14,016 nt of DNA, from positions 1-14,016 of the forward strand of contig CAZRDR010000045.1 in the NCBI GenBank assembly GCA_964598995.1, given 5' to 3'. Under the pieces are notes generated by a model, which searched no databases, was not told where the DNA came from, and saw nothing but the letters and a program-made list of their open reading frames with translations. Source of the DNA: JACROF01 sp964598995 (GTDB taxonomy: Bacteria > Patescibacteriota > Microgenomatia > Levybacterales > UBA12049). Both the position numbers and the translations under genes were made by a program. Shown here piece by piece: positions 5,784 through 12,113 of this stretch; positions within the stretch are counted from its first letter, which is position 1; each line of letters opens with the position of its first letter.

Positions 5784-6644
5784 ATGAACACATTATTTGG
5801 TAAAAAAGTTGAACAAACACAAAGATTTTTAGAAAACGGAACCCGCATTCCTGTTACTCTTGTTGTGGCTGAGACTAACGTCATCATGGGACTTAAGACT
5901 CAAGACACTGATAAGTATTCAGCAATCAAACTGGGCTTTGGCAAGACGAAGAAATCTACCAAAGCCCTTTTAGGTGAAGCTAAGAAAGCGAGTCTTTCGT
6001 ATGTTCCTTCGAAAATCGCTGAGGTAAAAGTAGAAGATACAGCAAATATCGAGCTTGGCAAGGCAGTAGCAGTTGATGAGGTTTTCAAGCCAGGAGATAT
6101 CGTCGATGTTACCGGAACTTCAAAAGGTAAAGGATTTGCGAGTGGTATTAAGCGTTATAACTTCAGAGGTGGTCCTAAGACTCACGGTCAGTCAGATCGT
6201 CACCGTGCTCCTGGTTCAATCGGCTCTGGTACGACTCCAGGTCGTGTATACCGTGGTAAAAGAATGGCTGGTAACATGGGCCGTGATACCGTTACCGTTA
6301 AAAATCTCATGGTAATTGAAGTTAATCCAGCAACGAGTGAATTATTGATCAAAGGTCTGGTCCCAGGAATCTTAAACGGAACTGTTAAGATCACTAAAGT
6401 TGGCGAAACAAAAGAAAAGAATTTCGTTCCGCTTTTCAAGATTGAAGAACCAGTCGCAGAGACACCTGAAGTTGTTGAGGATGTGACTGTCACAGCTCCA
6501 GCTGAGGAAGTAGCTGCACCACAAGAAGAGGCAGTACCAGCTGAAGAAGTAAAAGCAGAAGAGAATACAGCTGAGACACCAGCAGAAGCAACGCAACCAG
6601 AAGAAGCACCAAAGAAAGAAGAAGTAAAGGAGGAAGCTAAGTAA
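5784..6644 (+). CDS. rplC: 50S ribosomal protein L3 with a long acidic C-terminal tail
   Basis: L3 is an early-assembling 50S protein whose loop reaches toward the peptidyl transferase centre. The core (about residues 1-220) carries the family signature around SDRHRAPGSIGSGTTPGRV (137-155) and KRMAGNMG (159-166). The usual length is about 205-220. Here a further 66 residues (221-286) are rich in Glu, Ala, Pro and Val: by my count 22 acidic against 5 basic residues, which looks disordered. A partial internal repeat, CCAGCTGARGAAGTA, occurs at 6498-6512 and 6537-6551 in the tail. A TTG four codons upstream could extend the frame, but the ATG at 5784 sits six bases after GGAG and is chosen. L4 begins 1 nt after the stop. 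Confidence 0.96.
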   Translation: MNTLFGKKVEQTQRFLENGTRIPVTLVVAETNVIMGLKTQDTDKYSAIKLGFGKTKKSTKALLGEAKKASLSYVPSKIAEVKVEDTANIELGKAVAVDEVFKPGDIVDVTGTSKGKGFASGIKRYNFRGGPKTHGQSDRHRAPGSIGSGTTPGRVYRGKRMAGNMGRDTVTVKNLMVIEVNPATSELLIKGLVPGILNGTVKITKVGETKEKNFVPLFKIEEPVAETPEVVEDVTVTAPAEEVAAPQEEAVPAEEVKAEENTAETPAEATQPEEAPKKEEVKEEAK

Positions 6645-6645
6645 T

Positions 6646-7416
6646 ATGGCCGCAACTAAAAAAGCACCAGTTAAAGAGACAGCAACTAAAGCACGTGCTC
6701 CACGTAAAGCTACAACAGAAGTGAAAGCAGAGGCAACAGTTGTAACAAAGCCTGCAGCTAAGACAGCTACCGGTGTTAAGGTTGATGTTTTTGACGTAAC
6801 TGGTAAAGTAGCTGGCTCAGTCAACCTTCCTGAATCGCTCTTTGGCGCTAAAGTGAATCCTAAGCTGATGACTCAGGCTGTTCGTGTTTACCTAGCTAAT
6901 CAGCGTAAAGGTACTCACTCAACCAAGTCTCGTGGAGAAGTAACTGGTTCAACTCGTAAGATCTATCGCCAAAAAGGTACTGGTCGAGCTCGTCATGGTG
7001 GTATCACAGCACCTATTTTCGTCGGTGGAGGTATTGCCCTTGGTCCAAAACCACGTGATTACAGTCTCAACTTACCACAAAAAATGCGTCGTGCAGCCTT
7101 AGCTTCTGCGTTAACAGTTAAGTTACAAGACGGCAAGGTTAAAGTTGTGGATGGACTAGAGGCAGTTAAGCCAAAGACTAAGGTCTTTATCGATGCACTG
7201 ACTAAGCTTTCACTTAATGATAAAAAGAAAAAGATCTTACTCGTTTTACCTGAGAAAACAGATAATGTAACTCGTGCAGCACGCAATGTCGAGGGTGTAA
7301 CGTATATCAATGCGTCTCAGTTAAATACCTATGAAGTCATGAATACTCGCACACTTGTCGTTATGAAGTCAGCGCTTGAGACACTTGAGAAAACGTTTGC
7401 AAAGGAGACTAAGTAA
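6646..7416 (+). CDS. rplD: 50S ribosomal protein L4 with a basic N-terminal extension
   Basis: L4 (L4e/L1 family) binds 23S rRNA near the exit tunnel, and in some bacteria it also represses its own operon. The 256 residues exceed the usual 200-210. The first 43 or so are Lys/Ala/Thr-rich (about ten basic, three acidic) and look disordered. The folded part starts near VKVDVFDVTGK (44-54). The long tunnel loop shows THSTKSRGEVTGSTRKIYRQ, KGTGRARHGGITAPIFVGGG and GPKPRDY, the strongest family signature. GGAGG lies 11 bases before the ATG, inside the end of rplC. The stop overlaps the rplW start by one base (TAATG), indicating translational coupling. Confidence 0.96.
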   Translation: MAATKKAPVKETATKARAPRKATTEVKAEATVVTKPAAKTATGVKVDVFDVTGKVAGSVNLPESLFGAKVNPKLMTQAVRVYLANQRKGTHSTKSRGEVTGSTRKIYRQKGTGRARHGGITAPIFVGGGIALGPKPRDYSLNLPQKMRRAALASALTVKLQDGKVKVVDGLEAVKPKTKVFIDALTKLSLNDKKKKILLVLPEKTDNVTRAARNVEGVTYINASQLNTYEVMNTRTLVVMKSALETLEKTFAKETK

Positions 7417-7703
7417 TGAAATCAGTTATTTTGTCACCAATTATTACTGAGAGATCAATGGCACTGGTAAAGAGTCGTAAGTTCTCATTCTTAGTTGCAG
7501 TTGATGCAGATAAAGAAGCTATTAAAAGAGCTGTTAAGACTACTTTTAACGTTGATCCAATCGCAGTTCAGACAACAGTACAAAAAGGAAAGTCACAGCG
7601 TGTTGGTATGCGCCGAACTGAAAAAAAGTACCAGCCATACAAAAAAGCAATTGTGACATTAAAAGAGGGACAAAAGATTGACATTTTTGACCTTGGCGTA
7701 TAA
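7416..7703 (+). CDS. rplW: 50S ribosomal protein L23
   Basis: L23 surrounds the exit-tunnel mouth and docks trigger factor and SRP. The 95 residues are a normal bacterial length. The N-terminus ILSPIITERSMALVKSRKFS (5-24) and the later AIKRAVKTTFNVDPIAVQT fit the family, as does the Arg/Lys loop KGKSQRVGMRRTEKKYQPYK. The start overlaps the rplD stop (TAATG), with AGGAG eight bases upstream. It is followed by a 42-nt gap before rplB, one of the longer gaps in the cluster. Confidence 0.97.
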   Translation: MKSVILSPIITERSMALVKSRKFSFLVAVDADKEAIKRAVKTTFNVDPIAVQTTVQKGKSQRVGMRRTEKKYQPYKKAIVTLKEGQKIDIFDLGV

Positions 7704-7745
7704 GATTGAGGCTTCAAGAATACTTGAGCTAATAAATGAATATAT
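7704..7745 (+). promoter_or_regulatory. rplW-rplB gap with TTGAGGCT motif and small hairpin
   Basis: This 42-nt gap contains TTGAGGCT (7706-7713) and a hairpin in which TCAAG pairs with CTTGA around AATA (about 7714-7727). No Shine-Dalgarno sequence is present near the rplB start. TTGAGG with an 18-nt spacer to TAATAA (7730-7735) resembles a promoter only weakly. I see the motif and hairpin; any function is speculation. Confidence 0.3.
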
Positions 7746-8492
7746 ATGAACAGATTAAAACAAATAAGAAAAAAACATTCAGGTCGAGATGCGAGTGGCC
7801 AAGTTGCCGTTCGTCATCAAGGCGGAGAGCATAAACGCTTTTTGCGCTTAGTTGACTTTAAGCGTGATAAAGTTGGGATTGCAGGAACTGTCGTTGCAAT
7901 TGAGTACGATCCAAATCGAACTTGTGATATCGCCCTTGTCACCTACTCAGATGGTGATAAGCGTTATATTTTAGCCCCGGAAGGGTTAAAAGTAGGCGAT
8001 AAGGTGACTTCAGGTCCAAGTGCTGATGTCAGAGTCGGTAATGCCTTACCAATGTCTGGTATGCCGCTTGGCACTATCGTTCATAACGTCGAGTTAACAC
8101 CTGGACGTGGTGGCCAGATGGCACGCGGTGCAGGCGCTGGTGCTATCATTACGGCTCGTGATTCTGGTTTTGTGCATCTGAAGTTACCATCTGGTGAATT
8201 ACGCAGAGTTAAAGAATCAGGTTATGCAACAGTCGGACAAGTTGGTAACATAGAGTGGAAGAATGAAGTTATCGGTAAAGCTGGACGTTCACGTCACATG
8301 GGTATCAGACCAAGTGTCCGTGGAGTTGCGATGAATCCTCGCTCTCAACCTCATGGAGGAGGAGAAGGTAGGTCTGGAATTGGTATGCCAAGTCCTAAGA
8401 CGTATGCAGGACGCAAAGCAGTTGGTAAGACTCGTAGGCCTAATAAATATTCTGACAAATATATTTTGTCACGCAGAAAGGGTAAGAAATAA
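7746..8492 (+). CDS. rplB: 50S ribosomal protein L2, N-terminally short
   Basis: L2 is a primary 23S rRNA binder needed for subunit joining. The 248 residues are unmistakable: QVAVRHQGGEHKR (19-31), LVDFKRDKVGI, YDPNRTCDIAL, RYILAPEGLKVGD, LTPGRGGQMARGAG, RGVAMNPRSQPHGGGEGR (192-209) and the basic tail. Compared with about 275 residues in most bacteria, roughly 28 N-terminal residues are missing. No longer form is possible because an in-frame TGA lies at 7737-7739. At the position of E. coli His229 (mature numbering) this protein has Gln201. The ATG lacks an upstream Shine-Dalgarno sequence, and rpsS follows after 2 nt. Confidence 0.97.
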   Translation: MNRLKQIRKKHSGRDASGQVAVRHQGGEHKRFLRLVDFKRDKVGIAGTVVAIEYDPNRTCDIALVTYSDGDKRYILAPEGLKVGDKVTSGPSADVRVGNALPMSGMPLGTIVHNVELTPGRGGQMARGAGAGAIITARDSGFVHLKLPSGELRRVKESGYATVGQVGNIEWKNEVIGKAGRSRHMGIRPSVRGVAMNPRSQPHGGGEGRSGIGMPSPKTYAGRKAVGKTRRPNKYSDKYILSRRKGKK

Positions 8493-8494
8493 TT

Positions 8495-8779
8495 ATGGCA
8501 AGATCACTGAAAAAAGGACCATATATAGATGAAAAGCTTATGAAGAAGGTTATGGCTCAGAAGCAAGCTGGTGCACGTGGTGCAATTAAAACCTGGGCAA
8601 GAGCTTGTCAGATCCCGCCAGAATTCGTCGGACATACTTTCGCAGTTCATAATGGTCGTATCTTTGTAAACGTATTGGTAAATGAACCAATGGTTGGTCA
8701 CCGCTTAGGTGAATTCGCACCAACCAGAACATTTAGGACACATGGAAGAGTCGTCGCTCGTGAGATCAGTAAGACATAA
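8495..8779 (+). CDS. rpsS: 30S ribosomal protein S19
   Basis: S19 sits in the 30S head next to S13 and contacts the A-site tRNA and the B1 bridges. The 94 residues are full length. Signature stretches are MARSLKKGPYIDEKLM (1-16), HTFAVHNGRIFVNVLVN (47-63) and MVGHRLGEFAPTRTFRTHG (66-84). The start is 2 nt after rplB, with only a weak purine stretch upstream, so it probably depends on re-initiation. Its TAA shares a base with the rplV ATG. Confidence 0.97.
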   Translation: MARSLKKGPYIDEKLMKKVMAQKQAGARGAIKTWARACQIPPEFVGHTFAVHNGRIFVNVLVNEPMVGHRLGEFAPTRTFRTHGRVVAREISKT

Positions 8780-9123
8780 TGATTATGGAAATTAAAGCAT
8801 CAACAAAACAAATTAGAATTAGTCCACGTAAAGTTCGTGTCGTCGCAGACAGTGTTCGTAATATGACAGCTCAAGAAGCATTAACAACACTCAGTGTGAT
8901 CAATCGTCGTGGAGCATCAGTATTAGCAAAAACACTCCAGAGTGCAATTGCCAATGCGCAGCATAATGGAAAGTTAGACACTGCTAATTTAAAGATCGCA
9001 TCAATTATGGTAAATGAAGGACCAGCCTTAAAGCGTTATCACGCTTCAACCAGAGGTCGTATTCATCCATACAAGAAACGAAGTACTAATGTAGAAATTA
9101 CCTTAAAGGAGGGTACAAACTAA
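8779..9123 (+). CDS. rplV: 50S ribosomal protein L22
   Basis: L22 lines the exit tunnel with a long beta hairpin. The 114 residues include SPRKVRVVADSVRNM (15-29), LAKTLQSAIANAQHN (49-63) and the hairpin region GPALKRYHASTRGRIHPYKKRSTNVEI (about 82-108, with its basic tip). Reading may start at ATG 8779, which overlaps the rpsS stop as TAATG, or at ATG 8785, which removes two residues. The first is kept because neighbouring genes use the same overlap. GGAGG near its 3' end serves rpsC. Confidence 0.96.
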   Translation: MIMEIKASTKQIRISPRKVRVVADSVRNMTAQEALTTLSVINRRGASVLAKTLQSAIANAQHNGKLDTANLKIASIMVNEGPALKRYHASTRGRIHPYKKRSTNVEITLKEGTN

Positions 9124-9773
9124 TGGGACAGAAAGTTAATCCAAATTTGATCAGACTTCAGACAGTTCATACTTGGAGTAGTCGCTGGTTTAGTGAGAAG
9201 AATTATAAGGAAACACTTCTTGAAGATTATGCTCTCCGTACGATGTTAATGGAGAGACTTAAGTCAGCTGGTGTCAGTAGAGTTGAGATCGAGCGTTCAA
9301 TTAATAATGTTCGTATCATGGTCTATGTTTCACGCCCTGGTATCGTTATCGGTCGCGGTGGCTCTGGAATCGAAGAACTTAAGAAGCAGCTTACTCGTTT
9401 CTTTGTTAACCAAGGTAAAACAGGCAAGAATATGCCTCGCTTTGATCTTCGTGTCGAGCAGGTTAAAGAACCTAATTTGGACGCTTATTTAGTTGCAAAG
9501 AGTATTGCTGAAGGACTGATCCGCAGACTTTCATTTAAGAGAGTTCTTGTCCAGACAGCTGATAAAGTTATGGGCAGTGGTGCATTGGGAGTAAGAGTTG
9601 TTCTTTCAGGACGTATTAATGGGGCTGAAATCGGCCGTCGTGAGAAGATCCAGGTCGGAACTGTTCCACTCTCAACAATCAGAGCAAATATCGATTATGC
9701 AGAATACCCAGCATTAACGAAAAAAGGCTATATCGGAGTTAAAGTCTGGATCAACCGTAAGGAGGAAAAATAA
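9123..9773 (+). CDS. rpsC: 30S ribosomal protein S3
   Basis: S3 forms part of the mRNA entry channel and its helicase. The 216 residues comprise an N-terminal segment MGQKVNPNLIRLQT, a type-II KH domain with IGRGGSGIEEL (76-86, GRGG at 77-80) and the C-terminal S3 domain ending in KKGYIGVKVWI. The N-terminus has Asn and Leu where many bacteria have I-G after KVNP or KVHP, a small deviation. GGAGG ends ten bases before the ATG, and the start overlaps the rplV stop (TAATG). The length is normal for a short S3. Confidence 0.97.
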   Translation: MGQKVNPNLIRLQTVHTWSSRWFSEKNYKETLLEDYALRTMLMERLKSAGVSRVEIERSINNVRIMVYVSRPGIVIGRGGSGIEELKKQLTRFFVNQGKTGKNMPRFDLRVEQVKEPNLDAYLVAKSIAEGLIRRLSFKRVLVQTADKVMGSGALGVRVVLSGRINGAEIGRREKIQVGTVPLSTIRANIDYAEYPALTKKGYIGVKVWINRKEEK

Positions 9774-10180
9774 TGTTAGTACCAAGAAGAGTTAAATATC
9801 GTAAACAAATGCGCGGCACTATGAAAGGTGACGCATACCGTGGAACCAGAATTTCTTTTGGTGAGTTCGGTATTATTACTGAAGAATCAGGCTGGATTAG
9901 TAGCCGTCAGATTGAATCTGCACGTCGTGCAATCAGTCATTATACGCAGCGTGGTGGCCGTATTTGGATTAGAATTTTCCCAGATAAGCCTGTATCTAAA
10001 AAACCACCTGAGGTCCGTATGGGTGGAGGAAAAGGAGATATTGAGGAGCATGTCGCACCAGTACTTCCAGGAAGAGTACTTTTTGAGATGGGTGGAATTC
10101 CTGAAGAAGTAGCTATGGAAGCACTTCGCCGTGCAGCACATAAGTTGCCAGTTAAAACACGTTTTATAACTAGAAAGTAA
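9773..10180 (+). CDS. rplP: 50S ribosomal protein L16
   Basis: L16 organises the A-site tRNA elbow region of the 50S subunit. The 135 residues are normal. The N-terminus MLVPRRVKYRKQMRG (1-15), the block QIESARRAISHYTQRGGRIWIRIFPDKP (46-73) and PPEVRMGGGKGDIEEHVAPVLPGRVLFEMGGIPEE (78-112) define the family. Arg82 corresponds to the arginine hydroxylated in E. coli L16 (Arg81). GGAGG is seven bases upstream and the ATG overlaps the rpsC stop. Confidence 0.98.
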   Translation: MLVPRRVKYRKQMRGTMKGDAYRGTRISFGEFGIITEESGWISSRQIESARRAISHYTQRGGRIWIRIFPDKPVSKKPPEVRMGGGKGDIEEHVAPVLPGRVLFEMGGIPEEVAMEALRRAAHKLPVKTRFITRK

Positions 10181-10185
10181 ATACT

Positions 10186-10401
10186 ATGAAAACAAAATTA
10201 CGACAAGAAATTAAAAATAGTGATGTAGCAGAGCTGAGAAAAAAGCTTTCAGATGCTCGCAAAGAGCTCTCACAAGCGATGCTTGATCACAAACAATTCA
10301 AGCTTAAGAACACAAGTAGTCTTACAACTATGAGAAAAGAAATTGCAGTTATTTTAACAATATTAAAAGAAAAGGAGGCTAAAAATGGCCAAAACGCTTA
10401 A
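10186..10401 (+). CDS. rpmC: 50S ribosomal protein L29
   Basis: L29 is a small two-helix protein beside L23 at the tunnel exit. The 71 residues fit: NSDVAELRKKLSDARKELSQ (11-30) is the first helix and TSSLTTMRKEIAVILTILKE (43-62) the second. It starts 5 nt after rplP without a clear Shine-Dalgarno sequence. Its last 17 nt overlap rpsQ, the longest coding overlap in the cluster, and the rpsQ ribosome site lies inside this gene. Confidence 0.93.
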   Translation: MKTKLRQEIKNSDVAELRKKLSDARKELSQAMLDHKQFKLKNTSSLTTMRKEIAVILTILKEKEAKNGQNA

Positions 10402-10642
10402 CGGAAAAGTAGTCTCAACAGGTATGCAGCATACCGCTATTGTTGAGGTTTCATTTAAAGTACCTCACAAGTTATATAAGAAATTATTAACTCGCAGTAA
10501 AAAATACAAAGTTGATACTCGCGAAGTACAGGTGACTGTCGGAGATGTAGTCGATATCGTTGAGACGAGACCAATGTCTAAGGATAAATACTTTAAAGTT
10601 GCAAAAGTCGTTCTCAGTAATAAGGAGGTAAAACACGCATGA
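10385..10642 (+). CDS. rpsQ: 30S ribosomal protein S17
   Basis: S17 is an OB-fold primary 16S rRNA binder. The 85 residues are the family length. LNGKVVSTGMQHTAIVEVSF (5-24) and RSKKYKVDTREVQVTVGDVVDIVETRPMSKDKYFKV (37-72) are diagnostic. GGAGG (10374-10378) lies six bases upstream. The gene overlaps rpmC by 17 nt and ends in TGA overlapping the rplN start (ATGA), so TGA is a stop here, which argues against the glycine recoding found in some CPR lineages. Confidence 0.96.
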   Translation: MAKTLNGKVVSTGMQHTAIVEVSFKVPHKLYKKLLTRSKKYKVDTREVQVTVGDVVDIVETRPMSKDKYFKVAKVVLSNKEVKHA

Positions 10643-11013
10643 TCCAACATAGATCAATGTTAACAGTTGCAGATAATTCAGGTGCTAAGGTATTACAAGT
10701 CATCCATATTTTTGGCGGCTCAAAGCATCCAAAAGGAACGATTGGCGATGTTGTGAATGCTGTTGTCAAACAAGCAGCACCACATGGGAATGTAAAAGAA
10801 GGCGAAATCGTTAAGGCAGTCGTTGTGAGAACTCGCAAAGAGTATCGACGTAACGATGGATCATATATCAGATTTTCTGATAATGCTGGTGTTCTTATCG
10901 ATAATCCAAATGATAAGAATCCACGCGGAACTCGTATCTTTGGACCAATCGCCCGTGAGGTAAGAGATTTAGGATTTAACAAAATAGCTAGTATGGCAAT
11001 TGAGGTTGTATAA
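10639..11013 (+). CDS. rplN: 50S ribosomal protein L14
   Basis: L14 is a 50S interface protein that forms bridge B8 and binds silencing factor RsfS in other bacteria. The 124 residues include MIQHRSMLTVADNSGAKVLQ (1-20), GDVVNAVVKQAAPHGNVKEG (36-55), KAVVVRTRKEYRRNDGSYIRF (59-79) and NPRGTRIFGPIAREVRD (94-110), all typical. GGAGG lies ten bases upstream, inside rpsQ, and the start overlaps the rpsQ stop by four bases. Confidence 0.98.
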   Translation: MIQHRSMLTVADNSGAKVLQVIHIFGGSKHPKGTIGDVVNAVVKQAAPHGNVKEGEIVKAVVVRTRKEYRRNDGSYIRFSDNAGVLIDNPNDKNPRGTRIFGPIAREVRDLGFNKIASMAIEVV

Positions 11014-11017
11014 AATT

Positions 11018-11323
11018 ATGAAGTTACACAAAGGTGATTTAGTAAAAATTGTTACAGGAAAAGACAACGGTAAAACCGGTAAGATCGAGCGTGTCTTTAC
11101 TAAAGAGAATAAGGTACTTGTTGAGGGAGTAAATCAATTTAAGCGCCATGTTAAAGCGCGTCAACAGGGTCAGACATCTGAGATCGTTACGATTACCAAG
11201 CCGTTAAGTCTTGCAAGTGTCGCACTCATTTGTCCAAAGTGTAAAGAACAGACTCGTGTCGGTTACGCAATCAATAAAGATACTAAGCAGCGCATCTGTA
11301 AGAAATGCGGCGCTGAGATATAA
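11018..11323 (+). CDS. rplX: 50S ribosomal protein L24, zinc-ribbon form
   Basis: L24 is a KOW-domain protein that starts 50S assembly near the tunnel exit. The 101 residues begin with the KOW segment MKLHKGDLVKIVTGKDNGKT, then GVNQFKRHVKARQQGQTSEI. They end in a four-cysteine ribbon (Cys72, Cys75, Cys94, Cys97), probably binding zinc. An upstream TTG at 11000 would add six residues but overlaps rplN. The ATG four bases after the rplN stop gives the canonical N-terminus and is chosen. GAGG lies 12 bases upstream, a loose spacing. Confidence 0.95.
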   Translation: MKLHKGDLVKIVTGKDNGKTGKIERVFTKENKVLVEGVNQFKRHVKARQQGQTSEIVTITKPLSLASVALICPKCKEQTRVGYAINKDTKQRICKKCGAEI

Positions 11324-11328
11324 CACAT

Positions 11329-11883
11329 ATGGAACCATTACAAAGTCGTTACAACAAAACAATTAAAACAGAGCTCCAGCAAAAGTTAGGAGTAAAAAAT
11401 CCTATGGCGACACCTCGTCTGCTTAAGATCGTCGTTAATATGGGCGTAAAAGATGCTGTTGCTGATAAGAAAAACATCGAAAGAGCAGCAAAAGCTATTG
11501 AGACTATTACTGGTCAGAAAGCAAAAATTGCTAAAGCTAAGAAGTCTGTTGCATCATTTAAACTCCGTGAAGGAGAGCCAATCGGAGTTGTAGTTACCCT
11601 ACGCGGCAAGAGAATGTATGATTTTTATGAAAAACTGATTACTATCGTATTCCCACGTATTAAGGATTTCCACGGTATCAGTCGTAAGAGTTTTGATGGA
11701 CATGGTAATTACGCCTTAGGCTTTGGTGAGTATGCAGTTTTCCCTGAAATCGACCCATCAACTGTTGAAAGAGTACAAGGACTTGAAGTCGTCGTCGTTA
11801 CGAGTGCTACAACTGATAAGGACGCGCTTACGCTTCTTGAATCACTTGGCACCCCATTTGAGAAGGAGGTTCAAGCGAACTAA
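11329..11883 (+). CDS. rplE: 50S ribosomal protein L5
   Basis: L5 binds 5S rRNA and contacts the P-site tRNA and S13. The 184 residues show MATPRLLKIVVNMGVKDA (26-43), the block KSVASFKLREGEPIGVVVTLRGKRMYDF (about 72-99) and DFHGISRKSFDGHGNYALGFGE (about 113-134), all diagnostic. It starts 5 nt after rplX without a good ribosome site. Its 3' end contains GGAGG (11865-11869), but no start codon is suitably placed after it; the next gene begins 53 nt downstream. Confidence 0.97.
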   Translation: MEPLQSRYNKTIKTELQQKLGVKNPMATPRLLKIVVNMGVKDAVADKKNIERAAKAIETITGQKAKIAKAKKSVASFKLREGEPIGVVVTLRGKRMYDFYEKLITIVFPRIKDFHGISRKSFDGHGNYALGFGEYAVFPEIDPSTVERVQGLEVVVVTSATTDKDALTLLESLGTPFEKEVQAN

Positions 11884-11885
11884 CC

Positions 11886-11914
11886 TTGTAAATCGAGGCT
11901 AAAAAGCTTATAAT
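11886..11914 (+). promoter_or_regulatory. Internal leaderless promoter for rpsN
   Basis: TTGTAA (11886-11891), a 17-nt spacer and a perfect TATAAT (11909-11914) lie in the 38-nt gap after rplE. Seven bases separate the -10 box from the rpsN ATG at 11922, so transcription would begin at about the A of the start codon. The repeat AATYGAGGCT flanks the -10 at 11891-11900 and 11912-11921, exactly 21 bp apart. Confidence 0.65.
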
Positions 11915-11921
11915 TGAGGCT

Positions 11922-12107
11922 ATGGCAAAAACATCAGATGTTGTTAAATTTAAGAAAAAGCAAAAATTTGCTGTTCGTATGGTGAACAGATGTGCATTAT
12001 GTGGTAGAAAACGCGCTTATATGCGCCGCTTTGGACTTTGCAGACTTTGTTTTAGAGAAAGAGCACAGAAAGGAGAATTACCAGGCGTTGTTAAAGCCAG
12101 TTGGTAA
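11922..12107 (+). CDS. rpsN: 30S ribosomal protein S14, zinc-binding type
   Basis: S14 completes the 30S head. This is the short, zinc-binding (C+) form of 61 residues: Cys24, Cys27, Cys40 and Cys43 form the ribbon (CALC and CRLC), followed by FRERAQKGELPGVVKASW, the conserved end. No Shine-Dalgarno sequence has workable spacing, because the GAGG nearest the ATG ends two bases before it. A perfect -10 box lies seven bases upstream, so a leaderless message is likely in addition to read-through from rplE. rpsH follows after 6 nt. Confidence 0.98.
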   Translation: MAKTSDVVKFKKKQKFAVRMVNRCALCGRKRAYMRRFGLCRLCFRERAQKGELPGVVKASW

Positions 12108-12113
12108 AAACCT

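Noticed and set aside
6200..6824. Long minus-strand open frames opposite rplC and rplD
   Set aside because: They arise from the repetitive Glu/Ala/Lys codons of the tails; their translations are Ser/Ala/Phe-rich low-complexity sequence with no family resemblance.
7706..7735. TTGAGG-18-TAATAA as a promoter for rplB
   Set aside because: The -10 matches only three of six bases; mentioned as a weak possibility only.
10640..10642. Recoding of TGA as glycine, as in some CPR lineages
   Set aside because: TGA terminates rpsQ at the expected place and no gene is interrupted by in-frame TGA.
11009..11014. TATAAA before rplX, and TATAAC (11319-11324) before rplE, as leaderless promoters
   Set aside because: They are only three to four bases from the ATG, overlap the preceding stop codon, and have no -35; too close for the start site to reach the ATG.
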